Below the pieces are notes generated by a model. The model ran no database searches. It saw only the letters and a program-made list of their open reading frames with translations, and was not told the origin of the DNA. A stretch of DNA of 12,248 bases. Origin: Bacillota bacterium (GTDB taxonomy: Bacteria; Bacillota; Desulfitobacteriia; Desulfitobacteriales; Desulfitobacteriaceae). The stretch spans positions 1-12,248 of the forward strand of contig JAEWCM010000063.1 in the NCBI GenBank assembly GCA_023390635.1. Reading direction: 5' to 3'. Each line of letters begins with the position of its first letter. The first letter of the stretch is position 1. Below, piece by piece: positions 6,383 through 12,248 of the stretch. Position numbers and translations under genes: made by a program.

Positions 6383-7384
6383 ATGACGATAAAAATAACC
6401 TTAATTCCCGGAGACGGGATTGGACCGGAGGTTTCCGCTGCGGCCCAGGCAGTTTTGACGGCGAGCGGCGCCCCTTTGGAGTGGGAGGTTGTGGAAGCAG
6501 GGGAACACTGTATTCCTGAATATGGTACTCCACTCCCTGAACATGTGTTGGAAGCGGTACGCCGCAATAAGGTGGCATTGAAAGGACCGATCACTACACC
6601 GGTGGGCAAAGGCTTTCGTAGTGTCAATGTAACGCTGCGCCAGAACCTGCAGCTGTTTGCCAATGTCCGGCCCCTGAAGAACTGGGAGAACGTACCCTCC
6701 CGCTATACGGGTGTGGATATGGTGGTGGTACGGGAGAATACGGAAGACCTTTATGCAGGTATTGAGCATAAGGTAGGCCGGGATGCGGCAGAGAGCATCA
6801 AGATCATTACCCGTGAGGCTTCCGAGCGGATCGGCCGCTATGCCTTTGAGCTGGCTCGCCGGGAAGGCCGGAAAAAGGTGACGATTGTGCATAAGGCCAA
6901 CATTATGAAGCTGTCTGATGGCCTGTTCCTTCAATCCGTGCGGGACATTGCAGAGGATTATCCGGAAATCGAATGTGACGACCGGATTGTAGATGCTTTG
7001 TGCATGAACCTGGTGCAGCAGCCGGAGCAGTTTGATGTGCTGGTGCTGCCCAATCTTTACGGCGATATTGTTTCCGACCTGGGCGCAGGTCTGGTGGGAG
7101 GCCTGGGCGTAGCCCCCGGCGCCAACATCGGTTCGGACGGAGCCGTCTTTGAAGCCGTTCACGGCAGTGCTCCATTGATTGCCGGGAAAAATCTTGCCAA
7201 TCCTTTGGCTATGATCCTCTCCGGAGTGGAGATGCTGAAATATTTGGGATTAAGTGATGAAGCAGCCAGAGTCAATGAAGCCATTGCCGCGATTCTGCCC
7301 AATAAAGAAAATCTTACCCCTGATTTGGGCGGAAGCGCCGGGACTAAAGAGATGGCGGAAGCGATTGTCAAGGCTTTGAAGTAA
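6383..7384 (+). CDS. Isocitrate-type NAD(P)-dependent beta-decarboxylating dehydrogenase
   Basis: The enzyme oxidises and decarboxylates a 2-hydroxy acid of the isocitrate/isopropylmalate/homoisocitrate group. The ATG at 6383 has GAGAGGA (6367-6373) upstream and starts MTIKITLIPGDGIGPEV, giving 333 residues; an upstream TTG at 6365 is less likely. The substrate loop reads S80-V-N82 with R86 and R96 (FRSVNVTLRQ...ANVRP). The S-x-N pattern marks isocitrate dehydrogenases rather than isopropylmalate or homoisocitrate enzymes. Y124, K171 and D228/D232 are the expected catalytic and metal residues. The cofactor loop HGSAPLIAGK lacks the K-Y pair of NADP enzymes, so NAD is favoured. With the preceding synthase it suggests a path from citrate or isocitrate to 2-oxoglutarate and on to homocitrate. 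No aconitase gene is present here. Confidence 0.85.
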   Translation: MTIKITLIPGDGIGPEVSAAAQAVLTASGAPLEWEVVEAGEHCIPEYGTPLPEHVLEAVRRNKVALKGPITTPVGKGFRSVNVTLRQNLQLFANVRPLKNWENVPSRYTGVDMVVVRENTEDLYAGIEHKVGRDAAESIKIITREASERIGRYAFELARREGRKKVTIVHKANIMKLSDGLFLQSVRDIAEDYPEIECDDRIVDALCMNLVQQPEQFDVLVLPNLYGDIVSDLGAGLVGGLGVAPGANIGSDGAVFEAVHGSAPLIAGKNLANPLAMILSGVEMLKYLGLSDEAARVNEAIAAILPNKENLTPDLGGSAGTKEMAEAIVKALK

Positions 7385-7429
7385 GCTAGGTTATTTCAGT
7401 CTGATAGGACTTTATTTCACTGCAAAGAC

Positions 7430-7478
7430 ACAGCCCGTTTGTCGTGCAGCATATGCTGCACTCAGACGGGCTGTTTTT
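7430..7478. terminator. Shared bidirectional terminator with 16-base palindrome
   Basis: ACAGCCCGT (7430-7438) pairs with ACGGGCTGT (7466-7474), extended inward by T-G, T-A and G-C pairs. The apex is a perfect 16-base palindrome TGCAGCATATGCTGCA (7445-7460). TTTTTATTT follows on the plus strand. It terminates the dehydrogenase operon, and the stop codon of the convergent minus-strand gene lies within its T tract, so it probably serves both. The minus-strand T tract is poorer. Confidence 0.85.
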
Positions 7479-7695
7479 ATTTCGTGGTCGTTTCCGACAT
7501 ATATACGATTAATTCCTCCGGTGTAGGATATTCCTTCTCGTGTGGGACTGACATCCAAAACGCTCTCGCCTTTGGGTCGGTACTTTGTGATGCCGCAGCG
7601 ATAGCGGTTTCCATTTCGTGGCGTACGGTTTCTACATTCACGCCTCTCTGCTGGGCAAGCTGTTCTAACGCTCTTTTTGCTTTTAATACATTCAT
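7477..7695 (-). CDS. Small protein resembling the Spo0A C-terminal DNA-binding region
   Basis: This 72-residue protein is convergent to the dehydrogenase gene. Reading the minus strand, AAGGGAGAG lies about seven bases before the ATG at 7695, a good ribosome site. The layout VExxxxEMETAIAAA (21-35), DPKARAFW (40-47) and PTPEELIVYM (57-66) recalls the last ~60 residues of Spo0A (VERAIRHAIE..., then PTNSEFIAMV) and the short stand-alone proteins of clostridia annotated as Spo0A C-terminal domain. It lacks a receiver domain and the first part of the Spo0A effector domain, so it cannot be a full response regulator. Function unknown; a small sporulation-linked DNA- or protein-binding factor is plausible. 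It is divergent from the Xre gene. Confidence 0.6.
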   Translation of the reverse strand: MNVLKAKRALEQLAQQRGVNVETVRHEMETAIAAASQSTDPKARAFWMSVPHEKEYPTPEELIVYMSETTTK

Positions 7696-7780
7696 TATTC
7701 TCTCCCTTTCGTCTGCATGTGCAAGAAGTCTGACAAGACATGCTAGATCTTACAAAGCTATTCTACTAAAGGCATACTAT

Positions 7781-7795
7781 ACATGTCAAACATGT
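7781..7795. promoter_or_regulatory. Candidate operator between divergent small genes
   Basis: Two copies of the palindrome ACATGT (7781-7786 and 7790-7795) are separated by CAA. They lie 27 bases before the preferred Xre gene start and directly after a -10-like TACTAT (7775-7780). An autoregulatory site for the neighbouring Xre-type protein is a reasonable inference from position. The ATG inside the first copy (7783) is in frame with the Xre gene but lacks a ribosome site. Confidence 0.35.
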
Positions 7796-7821
7796 GGACT
7801 ATAAGGGACAGGGGGGTTCCG

Positions 7822-8043
7822 ATGGAATACGGAACAATTAAAATAAAGTTGGATGAGCTGATAAAAAAAGAAGGTATCAGCAAAAATAAGTTGAGCCACA
7901 AAGCAGAAATGCAGCGTTCTCAAATTAACAATTACTGCAACAACAATATTACCAGATTGGATACTGATGTTCTTGCGCGGATCTGTACGGTGCTGAATTG
8001 TAATATTGGCGATCTGCTGGAATTTGTACCGCCGGAATCATGA
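7822..8043 (+). CDS. Small Xre/Cro-type HTH regulator (HTH_26/YozG-like)
   Basis: The 73-residue protein is essentially one Cro/C1-type helix-turn-helix domain. Residues 5-67 (IKIKLDELIKKEGISKNKLSHKA..., then LARICTVLNCNIGDLLEF) match the pattern of the YozG-like HTH_26 family: KxxLDELLKxKGISKNxL, a recognition helix around RSQINNYCN (32-40) and a closing LNCxIxDLLE. The start at 7822 has AGGGGGG upstream (7810-7816); the in-frame ATG at 7783 would add 13 residues and overlaps the ACATGT repeats. It is likely a transcriptional repressor of its own promoter and perhaps of the divergent Spo0A-C-like gene. Its target is not shown by the sequence. Confidence 0.85.
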   Translation: MEYGTIKIKLDELIKKEGISKNKLSHKAEMQRSQINNYCNNNITRLDTDVLARICTVLNCNIGDLLEFVPPES

Positions 8044-8229
8044 TAACCAGCTTAGCGTATGGTGATGATTTCTTTAGGTTCGATTCTGAGATAAGGGGAG
8101 AAGTTAAAAAATGAAAGATCCGGCGGGTCACAGGGATGAACGCTGGACATAGGGGCGGGTTCAGGCTAAAATTAGGGGATGAGGCGGAAATTAGCGCCGC
8201 GAAATACAGAATCAGTGAGGATTAACTTA

Positions 8230-8946
8230 ATGAAAAAGCAGTTGACGGTACAACTGCCGGAGAAGCTTCCACCCAGAGAACCGGTGTGGAATATCTGGCA
8301 GGTGCTGTTTCTAATATTGGTTGTGACTTTGATAGAAATTCCTTTAGGTTGGCTGGATGCTTCTGAAGGTTTGGATACTATGGCAGGTTCGCTGAAGTTT
8401 CTGACGATTGGATTGGGCGATGCAGGCCTGTATTTACTGATAATTTTTATTGTGCTGCGCTTGGTGCACCGCCCTTTCACTGATTTGGGCTTTGTCCGCC
8501 CGAAAACCAGGTATGTGGGACTGGGCTTTCTCATGGGGATTGCCCTCTTTGTGATTGTCAGTGTGGTGGGAAATTTTATTGCCGATTACCTTGGTGAGCC
8601 GGCACCCCAAAGTTTTGCCCAGGCTGTGACGGGGGCCCAGTACGGATGGCAGTTTGTGCTTTTGCTGATTTTAGGAGGAATTATCGCTCCTATGAAGGAA
8701 GAGGCGGTTTTCCGCGGTCTGGTATATCCTCCCTTGCTCCAGAGTTACGGTAAGTTGAAAGGAATTCTGCTCACCGGACTTTTCTTCGCTTTGCTTCATT
8801 TTGATGTGGTACGCTTTATCCCCCTATTCCTGGGAGGGGTACTATTGGCGTGGATCTATGAGAAGACTTCAAGCATCTGGCCTTCTGTGATTGCCCATGG
8901 AACATGGAATGTGCTGATGGCAATTGCACTGTGGCTGCAGCGGTAA
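8230..8946 (+). CDS. CPBP/Abi family intramembrane glutamic protease
   Basis: This 238-residue polytopic membrane protein has a Rce1-like metal-independent glutamic protease fold. Hydrophobic segments are visible around residues 21-42, 57-79, 95-118, 139-153, 177-190, 196-210 and 215-236. The family motifs are intact: EExxxR at E157, E158, R162 (KEEAVFRG), FxxxH at H190 (FALLHFD), and HxxxN at H223 and N227 (HGTWN). The start at 8230 has GTGAGG nine bases upstream; an in-frame ATG at 8179 would add 17 residues of non-membrane sequence. Family members process or immobilise small peptides (bacteriocin self-immunity, prenylated-peptide cleavage), but no peptide substrate is evident nearby. It is followed after 20 bases by rlmD, probably co-transcribed. 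The 186 bases upstream hold no clear gene. Confidence 0.88.
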   Translation: MKKQLTVQLPEKLPPREPVWNIWQVLFLILVVTLIEIPLGWLDASEGLDTMAGSLKFLTIGLGDAGLYLLIIFIVLRLVHRPFTDLGFVRPKTRYVGLGFLMGIALFVIVSVVGNFIADYLGEPAPQSFAQAVTGAQYGWQFVLLLILGGIIAPMKEEAVFRGLVYPPLLQSYGKLKGILLTGLFFALLHFDVVRFIPLFLGGVLLAWIYEKTSSIWPSVIAHGTWNVLMAIALWLQR

Positions 8947-8966
8947 AGTTGGGAGGCAGGGAGCAG

Positions 8967-10337
8967 ATGGGAAAACAAGCGAGAGGCAGGCTGAACAATC
9001 ATATGGCTCAGCAAAAGATAGAAGACGATAGAGATAGGGTTCTGGAGTGTGTCCGCCTTTCTTCGGACGGAGCGGGAGTTTGCTTCGACCAGGGGTTGGC
9101 GACCTTTGTCCCGGGAATGCTGCCGGGAGAGAAGGGCACCGTCCAGATCATTCAGAGGAAGAAGAACTGGCAGAGAGGACGTTTGCTGCAGCTGGAAGAG
9201 AAATCTGCTCAAAGGGTGGAACCGCCCTGCCCGGTGTATGAGGAGTGCGGAGGGTGTCAGCTTCAGCATATGACTTATGAAGAGACCTTGAAGTGGAAAA
9301 GGCAGTGGGTCGAGGATGCTCTGCGGCGGATCGGTAAAGTAGAGACAGAGGTAAAACCTGTGATCGGGATGGAAGAGCCGCGGAGATACCGGAATAAGGC
9401 AGTCCTGCACAGGAATGGGAACATCGGTTATTACCAGGGAGGAAGTCATGAAGTTGTGGTCTTTCCCGACTGTTTGCTGTTGTCCAAAGAGATGAATCAA
9501 TGGGTTCAAGTGCTGAAAAAGGGTTTAGGTGATCAATTCCAGGAGATCAAAAAGATCACCTTGCGGCAAAGCGTGCTTCCCTCAGGAGAGATAAAGGGCT
9601 TGGCGTTGCTGGAGAGAGTTGAGGATGGGCAGGAGTTGCCGAGAGAAGAAGCAGATTCGTCGGCAAAAAGATGGGCGGCTATGGTGAAGGAAGCAGGCTC
9701 CCTAGGCCTTAGGGAAATATGGGGCATCAATCCACGGGGTGAGCTTGTTCGTCTGGCAGGTGATCAAGAACTGAAATCCAGAATCTGCGGCATCGATTTC
9801 AGCCTTTCTCCACTGGCCTTTTTGCAGGTCAATTCCCGGCAGACGGAAGTGCTTTATGCTGAAGCTCTGAGAATGGCAGATTTGAAGGGCGGCGAAGAGG
9901 TGTGGGATTTGTACTGTGGTATCGGTACGCTGACCCTGGCCTTAGCCAAACAGGGAGCAAAGGTGACCGGAGTCGAGGAGAATCCCCATGCCATCGATAG
10001 TGCATGGAAAAATGCTGAGGACAATGGATTTACACAGGTGAGTTTTATCGAGGGCAAGGTGGAGGAGAAAATCAGTGAGCTAAGCCAAAGCAGCAAACCG
10101 GAGGTGGTGGTGCTCGATCCCCCGAGAGCGGGCATGGAGCTTCAGGTGATCGAGGTTTTGGAGAAGGTCGGGCCGGAGCGAATTGTCTATGTATCCTGTG
10201 ATCCTGGGACTTTGGCGAGAGACGTGGAATTGTTGGTGCAGCGGGGGTATATGGTGGAGGAAGTGCAGCCGGTGGATATGTTCCCGTGGAGCGTGCATGT
10301 GGAGTGTGTTGTCTTGATGTCACGGGTGGAGAAATAG
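8967..10337 (+). CDS. rlmD: 23S rRNA (uracil-5-)-methyltransferase, RlmD/RlmCD type
   Basis: This SAM-dependent enzyme makes 5-methyluridine in 23S rRNA; Gram-positive homologues may modify U747 and U1939 with one protein. From ATG 8967 it has 456 residues; GGGAGG (8951-8956) and GGGAG (8959-8963) precede it. An N-terminal TRAM-like domain (about 22-82) is followed by an iron-sulfur cluster set C88-x5-C94-x2-C97 and C169. The methyltransferase domain shows FLQVN (Q287), the SAM loop DLYCGIGTLTLALA (314-327) and DPPRAG (384-389). The catalytic C411 (VSCDPGTLARD) and base E446 (HVEC) complete it. All key residues are present. A further upstream ATG at 8904 overlaps the protease gene and is rejected. 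The gene ends in a large hairpin terminator. Confidence 0.93.
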   Translation: MGKQARGRLNNHMAQQKIEDDRDRVLECVRLSSDGAGVCFDQGLATFVPGMLPGEKGTVQIIQRKKNWQRGRLLQLEEKSAQRVEPPCPVYEECGGCQLQHMTYEETLKWKRQWVEDALRRIGKVETEVKPVIGMEEPRRYRNKAVLHRNGNIGYYQGGSHEVVVFPDCLLLSKEMNQWVQVLKKGLGDQFQEIKKITLRQSVLPSGEIKGLALLERVEDGQELPREEADSSAKRWAAMVKEAGSLGLREIWGINPRGELVRLAGDQELKSRICGIDFSLSPLAFLQVNSRQTEVLYAEALRMADLKGGEEVWDLYCGIGTLTLALAKQGAKVTGVEENPHAIDSAWKNAEDNGFTQVSFIEGKVEEKISELSQSSKPEVVVLDPPRAGMELQVIEVLEKVGPERIVYVSCDPGTLARDVELLVQRGYMVEEVQPVDMFPWSVHVECVVLMSRVEK

Positions 10338-10361
10338 CTCTACTAAAAATACTGATAAATA

Positions 10362-10438
10362 AAGGGTTTCCTGACATTGCATTTTTCGTTCAACTATTTT
10401 TACGAAGATGCTGATGCCGGGAAACCCTTATTTTTATT
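10362..10438 (+). terminator. Terminator after rlmD
   Basis: AAGGGTTTCC (10362-10371) pairs perfectly with GGAAACCCTT (10420-10429), followed by ATTTTTATT. The 48-base loop holds an inner hairpin, GCATTTTTCGT against ACGAAGATGC with one bulge and one G-U pair. On the minus strand the flank is also T-rich. It marks the end of the core region before the AT-rich accessory segment. Confidence 0.8.
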
Positions 10439-10474
10439 CTACGAGGGAACATATCAACTACCCTGAAAGCGATA

Positions 10475-10549
10475 GGGTTGAGTTGACAGATTAGATTTTT
10501 CGCTGGGGTTGAGGAGATAGGATAGATAACTTTGTGGGTTGAAGAGATA
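10475..10549 (+). repeat. Three imperfect direct repeats, ~30-base period
   Basis: GGGTTG starts at 10475, 10506 and 10536, i.e. spaced 31 and 30 bases. The last two copies are closest (GGGTTGAGGAGATA and GGGTTGAAGAGATA); the first reads GGGTTGAGTTGACA. The intervening bases are not conserved. It may be an iteron-like binding array or chance; it lies between the rlmD terminator and the endonuclease promoter. Confidence 0.35.
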
Positions 10550-10588
10550 AATTAATATAATTATACGCTAGTACTAGTACGCTCTCAT

Positions 10589-10633
10589 AATGGTATTTGA
10601 ATTATTCGAAATAATCAAAATGAAATTACCATT
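10589..10633. repeat. Nested inverted repeat in AT-rich gap
   Basis: AATGGTA (10589-10595) pairs with TACCATT (10627-10633), and nested inside ATTATT (10601-10606) pairs with AATAAT (10610-10615). A separate 10-base palindrome GTACTAGTAC lies just upstream (10571-10580). No T-run or gene adjoins it directly. Apart from these repeats and the promoter at 10742-10777, I see nothing convincing in the ~370-base gap 10438-10807. Confidence 0.4.
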
Positions 10634-10741
10634 TTATGGTTTAGGGGAAATTCTGTTGTACTGAACAGATGGTTAAAAATTATTGCGTAAATATGAAAAT
10701 ATGGCTCTCTAAAAAATTCTCAAATATGCGTAAAGTTTTGA

Positions 10742-10777
10742 TTGTAAATATATGAAATGTGTGATACGATATTTACA
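10742..10777 (+). promoter_or_regulatory. Endonuclease promoter spanned by an inverted repeat
   Basis: TTGTAA (10742-10747), 17 bases, then TACGAT (10765-10770) fits a sigma-A promoter at 4/6 in each box. The same interval is bracketed by a perfect 9-base inverted repeat, TGTAAATAT (10743-10751) and ATATTTACA (10769-10777), which overlaps both boxes. A dimeric regulator bound here would block transcription, as is common for restriction-modification control, but no controller gene lies between it and the endonuclease. Confidence 0.5.
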
Positions 10778-10807
10778 TACTAACCGAGGATGGGAAGGAG
10801 GAGTTAG

Positions 10808-11737
10808 ATGTCTGAAGTAATAGCTCGGAAAATAGAATTTGATGAATTATTTAACTCGACAACTATGTTTTATGTGAATGAGCAATATGAACATGCAATA
10901 GAACAGGAAGTGAAAAACAAGGTTGATGAGTTATATCACGAATTGAGTTCCATAGACACAAAAGAAGACTTGAAAAGGTATATAGTAGAATACAAAGATT
11001 CACTTGATAACCTGACGAGCCTTATGGAAATCTCTACAGAGAGATTCAAGCGTATGGTATCTATGATAAGAAAAGAACGTGGATTTGTATTTTCTACTGA
11101 GTGGGGACTAGGTAAGATACGTACTGCAATGATGGAAAGCCCGGCGATGATGGAAAGTGTGCTAAACCTTATTTGGGCAGGCCGCGATGACGGAAAACTC
11201 AGAACCAAGATACCATATTTTTATTTAGAAAACATGGCAATAGATGACACAACACGTAAAAAGCTTACTGATAAAAATTCCATCCGACTCTTTGTTAAAA
11301 GGGGTCTGGAGGGAAGGTACAGTAATAATATTGGTGATCTTGTTTTGAACGAAGTAGAAGATAAGTTAAGAGCTGTATGTGCTAAACATGGGATTGAGTA
11401 TCAGAAGAATGTTAGAGTGCCGATGCTAGACAGAGCAGTAAGTTTTGTTTTGGAAAGTCCTCAGAACCCGAAAATTATCATCGATGTTTCCTATAGTGTG
11501 ACTACTTCAAGCAGTCAGGGAAGCAAGAAAGAAGCTGCACGTAAAACTGTTGAGGTGTTAAATCTTCAGCGTAAGTCAGGAAACAATATTATTTTTATAA
11601 ACTTCCTTGATGGTGCTGGTTGGATTGGCAGACAGGCAGATATGAGAGAAATCCATAGATGTTCGGACTATGTTCTAAATTTCAATAATCTAAACTTGTT
11701 AGAAGACATTGTTTACAGCTATAGCGCTGAATTTTGA
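10808..11737 (+). CDS. Putative type II restriction endonuclease, DpnII-like C-terminal layout
   Basis: A 309-residue protein with a strong ribosome site (GGAAGGAGGAG) before ATG 10808. The N-terminal two thirds are helical and charged (about 25-170) without a family I recognise. The C-terminal third looks like a PD-(D/E)xK nuclease core: acidic D208 in MLDRAVSFVL, a hydrophobic strand ending in D226 (KIIIDVSYSVTTSS), then QGSKKEAAR (237-245), and a late strand IIFINFLDGAGWIGRQ (261-276). This order resembles DpnII-type enzymes (acidic strand, NFY/GSK-NExxR, F-DG-GW), with S-Y in place of N-F-Y. The catalytic assignment is inferred. It lies in visibly AT-rich DNA unlike the genes to the left, 19 bases before the ParB-like gene. 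Recognition site and partner methyltransferase are not visible. Confidence 0.6.
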   Translation: MSEVIARKIEFDELFNSTTMFYVNEQYEHAIEQEVKNKVDELYHELSSIDTKEDLKRYIVEYKDSLDNLTSLMEISTERFKRMVSMIRKERGFVFSTEWGLGKIRTAMMESPAMMESVLNLIWAGRDDGKLRTKIPYFYLENMAIDDTTRKKLTDKNSIRLFVKRGLEGRYSNNIGDLVLNEVEDKLRAVCAKHGIEYQKNVRVPMLDRAVSFVLESPQNPKIIIDVSYSVTTSSSQGSKKEAARKTVEVLNLQRKSGNNIIFINFLDGAGWIGRQADMREIHRCSDYVLNFNNLNLLEDIVYSYSAEF

Positions 11738-11756
11738 AAATTTGGAGGTTGCATTA

Positions 11757-12248
11757 ATGAATGCTTCAGAAAGAAAAGCAAAGTTACGTGAACTAGTTGC
11801 GACCAAGGAACCTTGCCGTACTGGTATTCCGATTATGTATCATGGAGTGAGAAAAGAGTTTGACGCATATGAAATACCGTTAGAATATCTGATTTATAAT
11901 CCTTATAACGGTCGTATAGGTAGTGTGGTTAAGTCCTATGAAAGACAGCACCACATAATCAATCCAGAAGATCCACAGGATAAGAAACTGATTGAAAAAT
12001 TTCTTTGGGAATCCAAGGTTGAAGCCAATAAAAAGACGAAAGAACGTCTCCTTCGTGAACACCAGGAAAAGCACGGTATTGTAACTTCGGATGGTATTAT
12101 TATTGACGGAAATAGAAGGTCGATGTTGTTAAATAATATAATGGCAGATAGCAGTATTCCATTTAATGAAAAGAGTCACTGCCAGTTCTTTATAGCGATA
12201 ATTCTTCCGGATGACGCAGATAAAAAGGAAATCTTGGCACTTGAAACC
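11757..12248 (+). CDS. ParB-like N-terminal-domain protein (3' end outside window)
   Basis: The frame opens at ATG 11757, eight bases after GGAGG (11744-11748), and stays open for 164 codons to the window edge. Residues 39-53 (EIPLEYLIYNPYNGR) give the ParB/Srx-type first strand and N-P-x-N-x-R motif. Residues 108-121 (GIVTSDGIIIDGNR) give the second motif, like the DGxIIDGxRR of ParB nuclease/CTPase domains, with R120/R121 in place. A lysine- and glutamate-rich helix (78-106) is inserted between them. It follows the endonuclease gene by 19 bases and shares its AT-rich composition, so the two are probably co-transcribed. ParB-like proteins of this kind also occur in defence and modification islands; a plasmid-partition role is less likely without parA. 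Function unknown. Confidence 0.7.
   Translation, partial: MNASERKAKLRELVATKEPCRTGIPIMYHGVRKEFDAYEIPLEYLIYNPYNGRIGSVVKSYERQHHIINPEDPQDKKLIEKFLWESKVEANKKTKERLLREHQEKHGIVTSDGIIIDGNRRSMLLNNIMADSSIPFNEKSHCQFFIAIILPDDADKKEILALET

Noticed and set aside
7412..7741. 109-codon minus-strand frame overlapping the Spo0A-C-like gene in another frame
   Set aside because: It would cross the whole terminator hairpin and lacks a ribosome site. The 72-residue frame has both a good ribosome site and a plausible domain.
8111..8152. Thirteen-codon open frame between the Xre and protease genes
   Set aside because: The spacing to the AGGGGAG motif is long, there is no recognisable composition or conserved feature, and it is too short to judge.
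8856..9509. 217-codon open frame antisense to the start of rlmD
   Set aside because: It overlaps the TRAM and iron-sulfur region of rlmD and the end of the protease gene. No promoter, ribosome site or domain supports it.
10475..10549. CRISPR array
   Set aside because: Only three units share ~6-14 bases, the repeat is not conserved beyond that and no cas gene is visible.

Overview
The window reads as chromosome of a spore-forming, low-GC-phylum Clostridia bacterium. The best guess is the Desulfitobacterium/Peptococcaceae group. That guess rests on the ligA-gatCAB neighbourhood, a NifV-type homocitrate synthase next to a decarboxylating dehydrogenase, a small protein resembling the Spo0A C-terminal domain, and strong GGAGG-type ribosome binding sites. 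It is an inference from gene style, not a database match.

Layout. Bases 2-850 are the 3' end of ligA (NAD-dependent DNA ligase), closed by a hairpin at 880-917. Then comes gatC-gatA-gatB (1224-4541), the three subunits of the tRNA-dependent amidotransferase that makes Gln-tRNA(Gln) and/or Asn-tRNA(Asn). This operon lies between two diverged copies of one ~180-base element in the same orientation (953-1136 and 4571-4752). The ends of each copy can pair with each other, using different bases in the two copies. A regulated-looking leader (inverted repeat, TATAAT promoter, long hairpin; 4902-5056) precedes a NifV-like homocitrate synthase gene (5130-6266). A weak terminator-like hairpin separates it from an isocitrate-type dehydrogenase gene (6383-7384). 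A large shared terminator (7430-7478) meets a small convergent gene with a Spo0A-C-like product (7477-7695, minus strand). Divergent from that gene is a small Xre-type regulator (7822-8043). A CPBP/Abi-type membrane protease (8230-8946) and an RlmD-type 23S rRNA m5U methyltransferase (8967-10337) follow in tandem.

After the rlmD terminator (~10438) the character changes. The DNA becomes visibly AT-rich, with several inverted and direct repeats. A new two-gene operon then begins: a putative DpnII-like restriction endonuclease (10808-11737) and, 19 bases downstream, a ParB-like N-terminal-domain protein that runs off the window (11757-12248, not closed by a stop). This looks like the left edge of a horizontally acquired defence or restriction-modification island; no methyltransferase is visible before the window ends.

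How the genes fit together: the left two thirds are core metabolism and translation (DNA joining, mischarged-tRNA amidation, 2-oxo-acid chemistry, rRNA modification) interrupted by small regulators. The right end is accessory. The observations most worth checking are the paired repeat element around gatCAB and the endonuclease plus ParB-like pair with an inverted repeat spanning its promoter.
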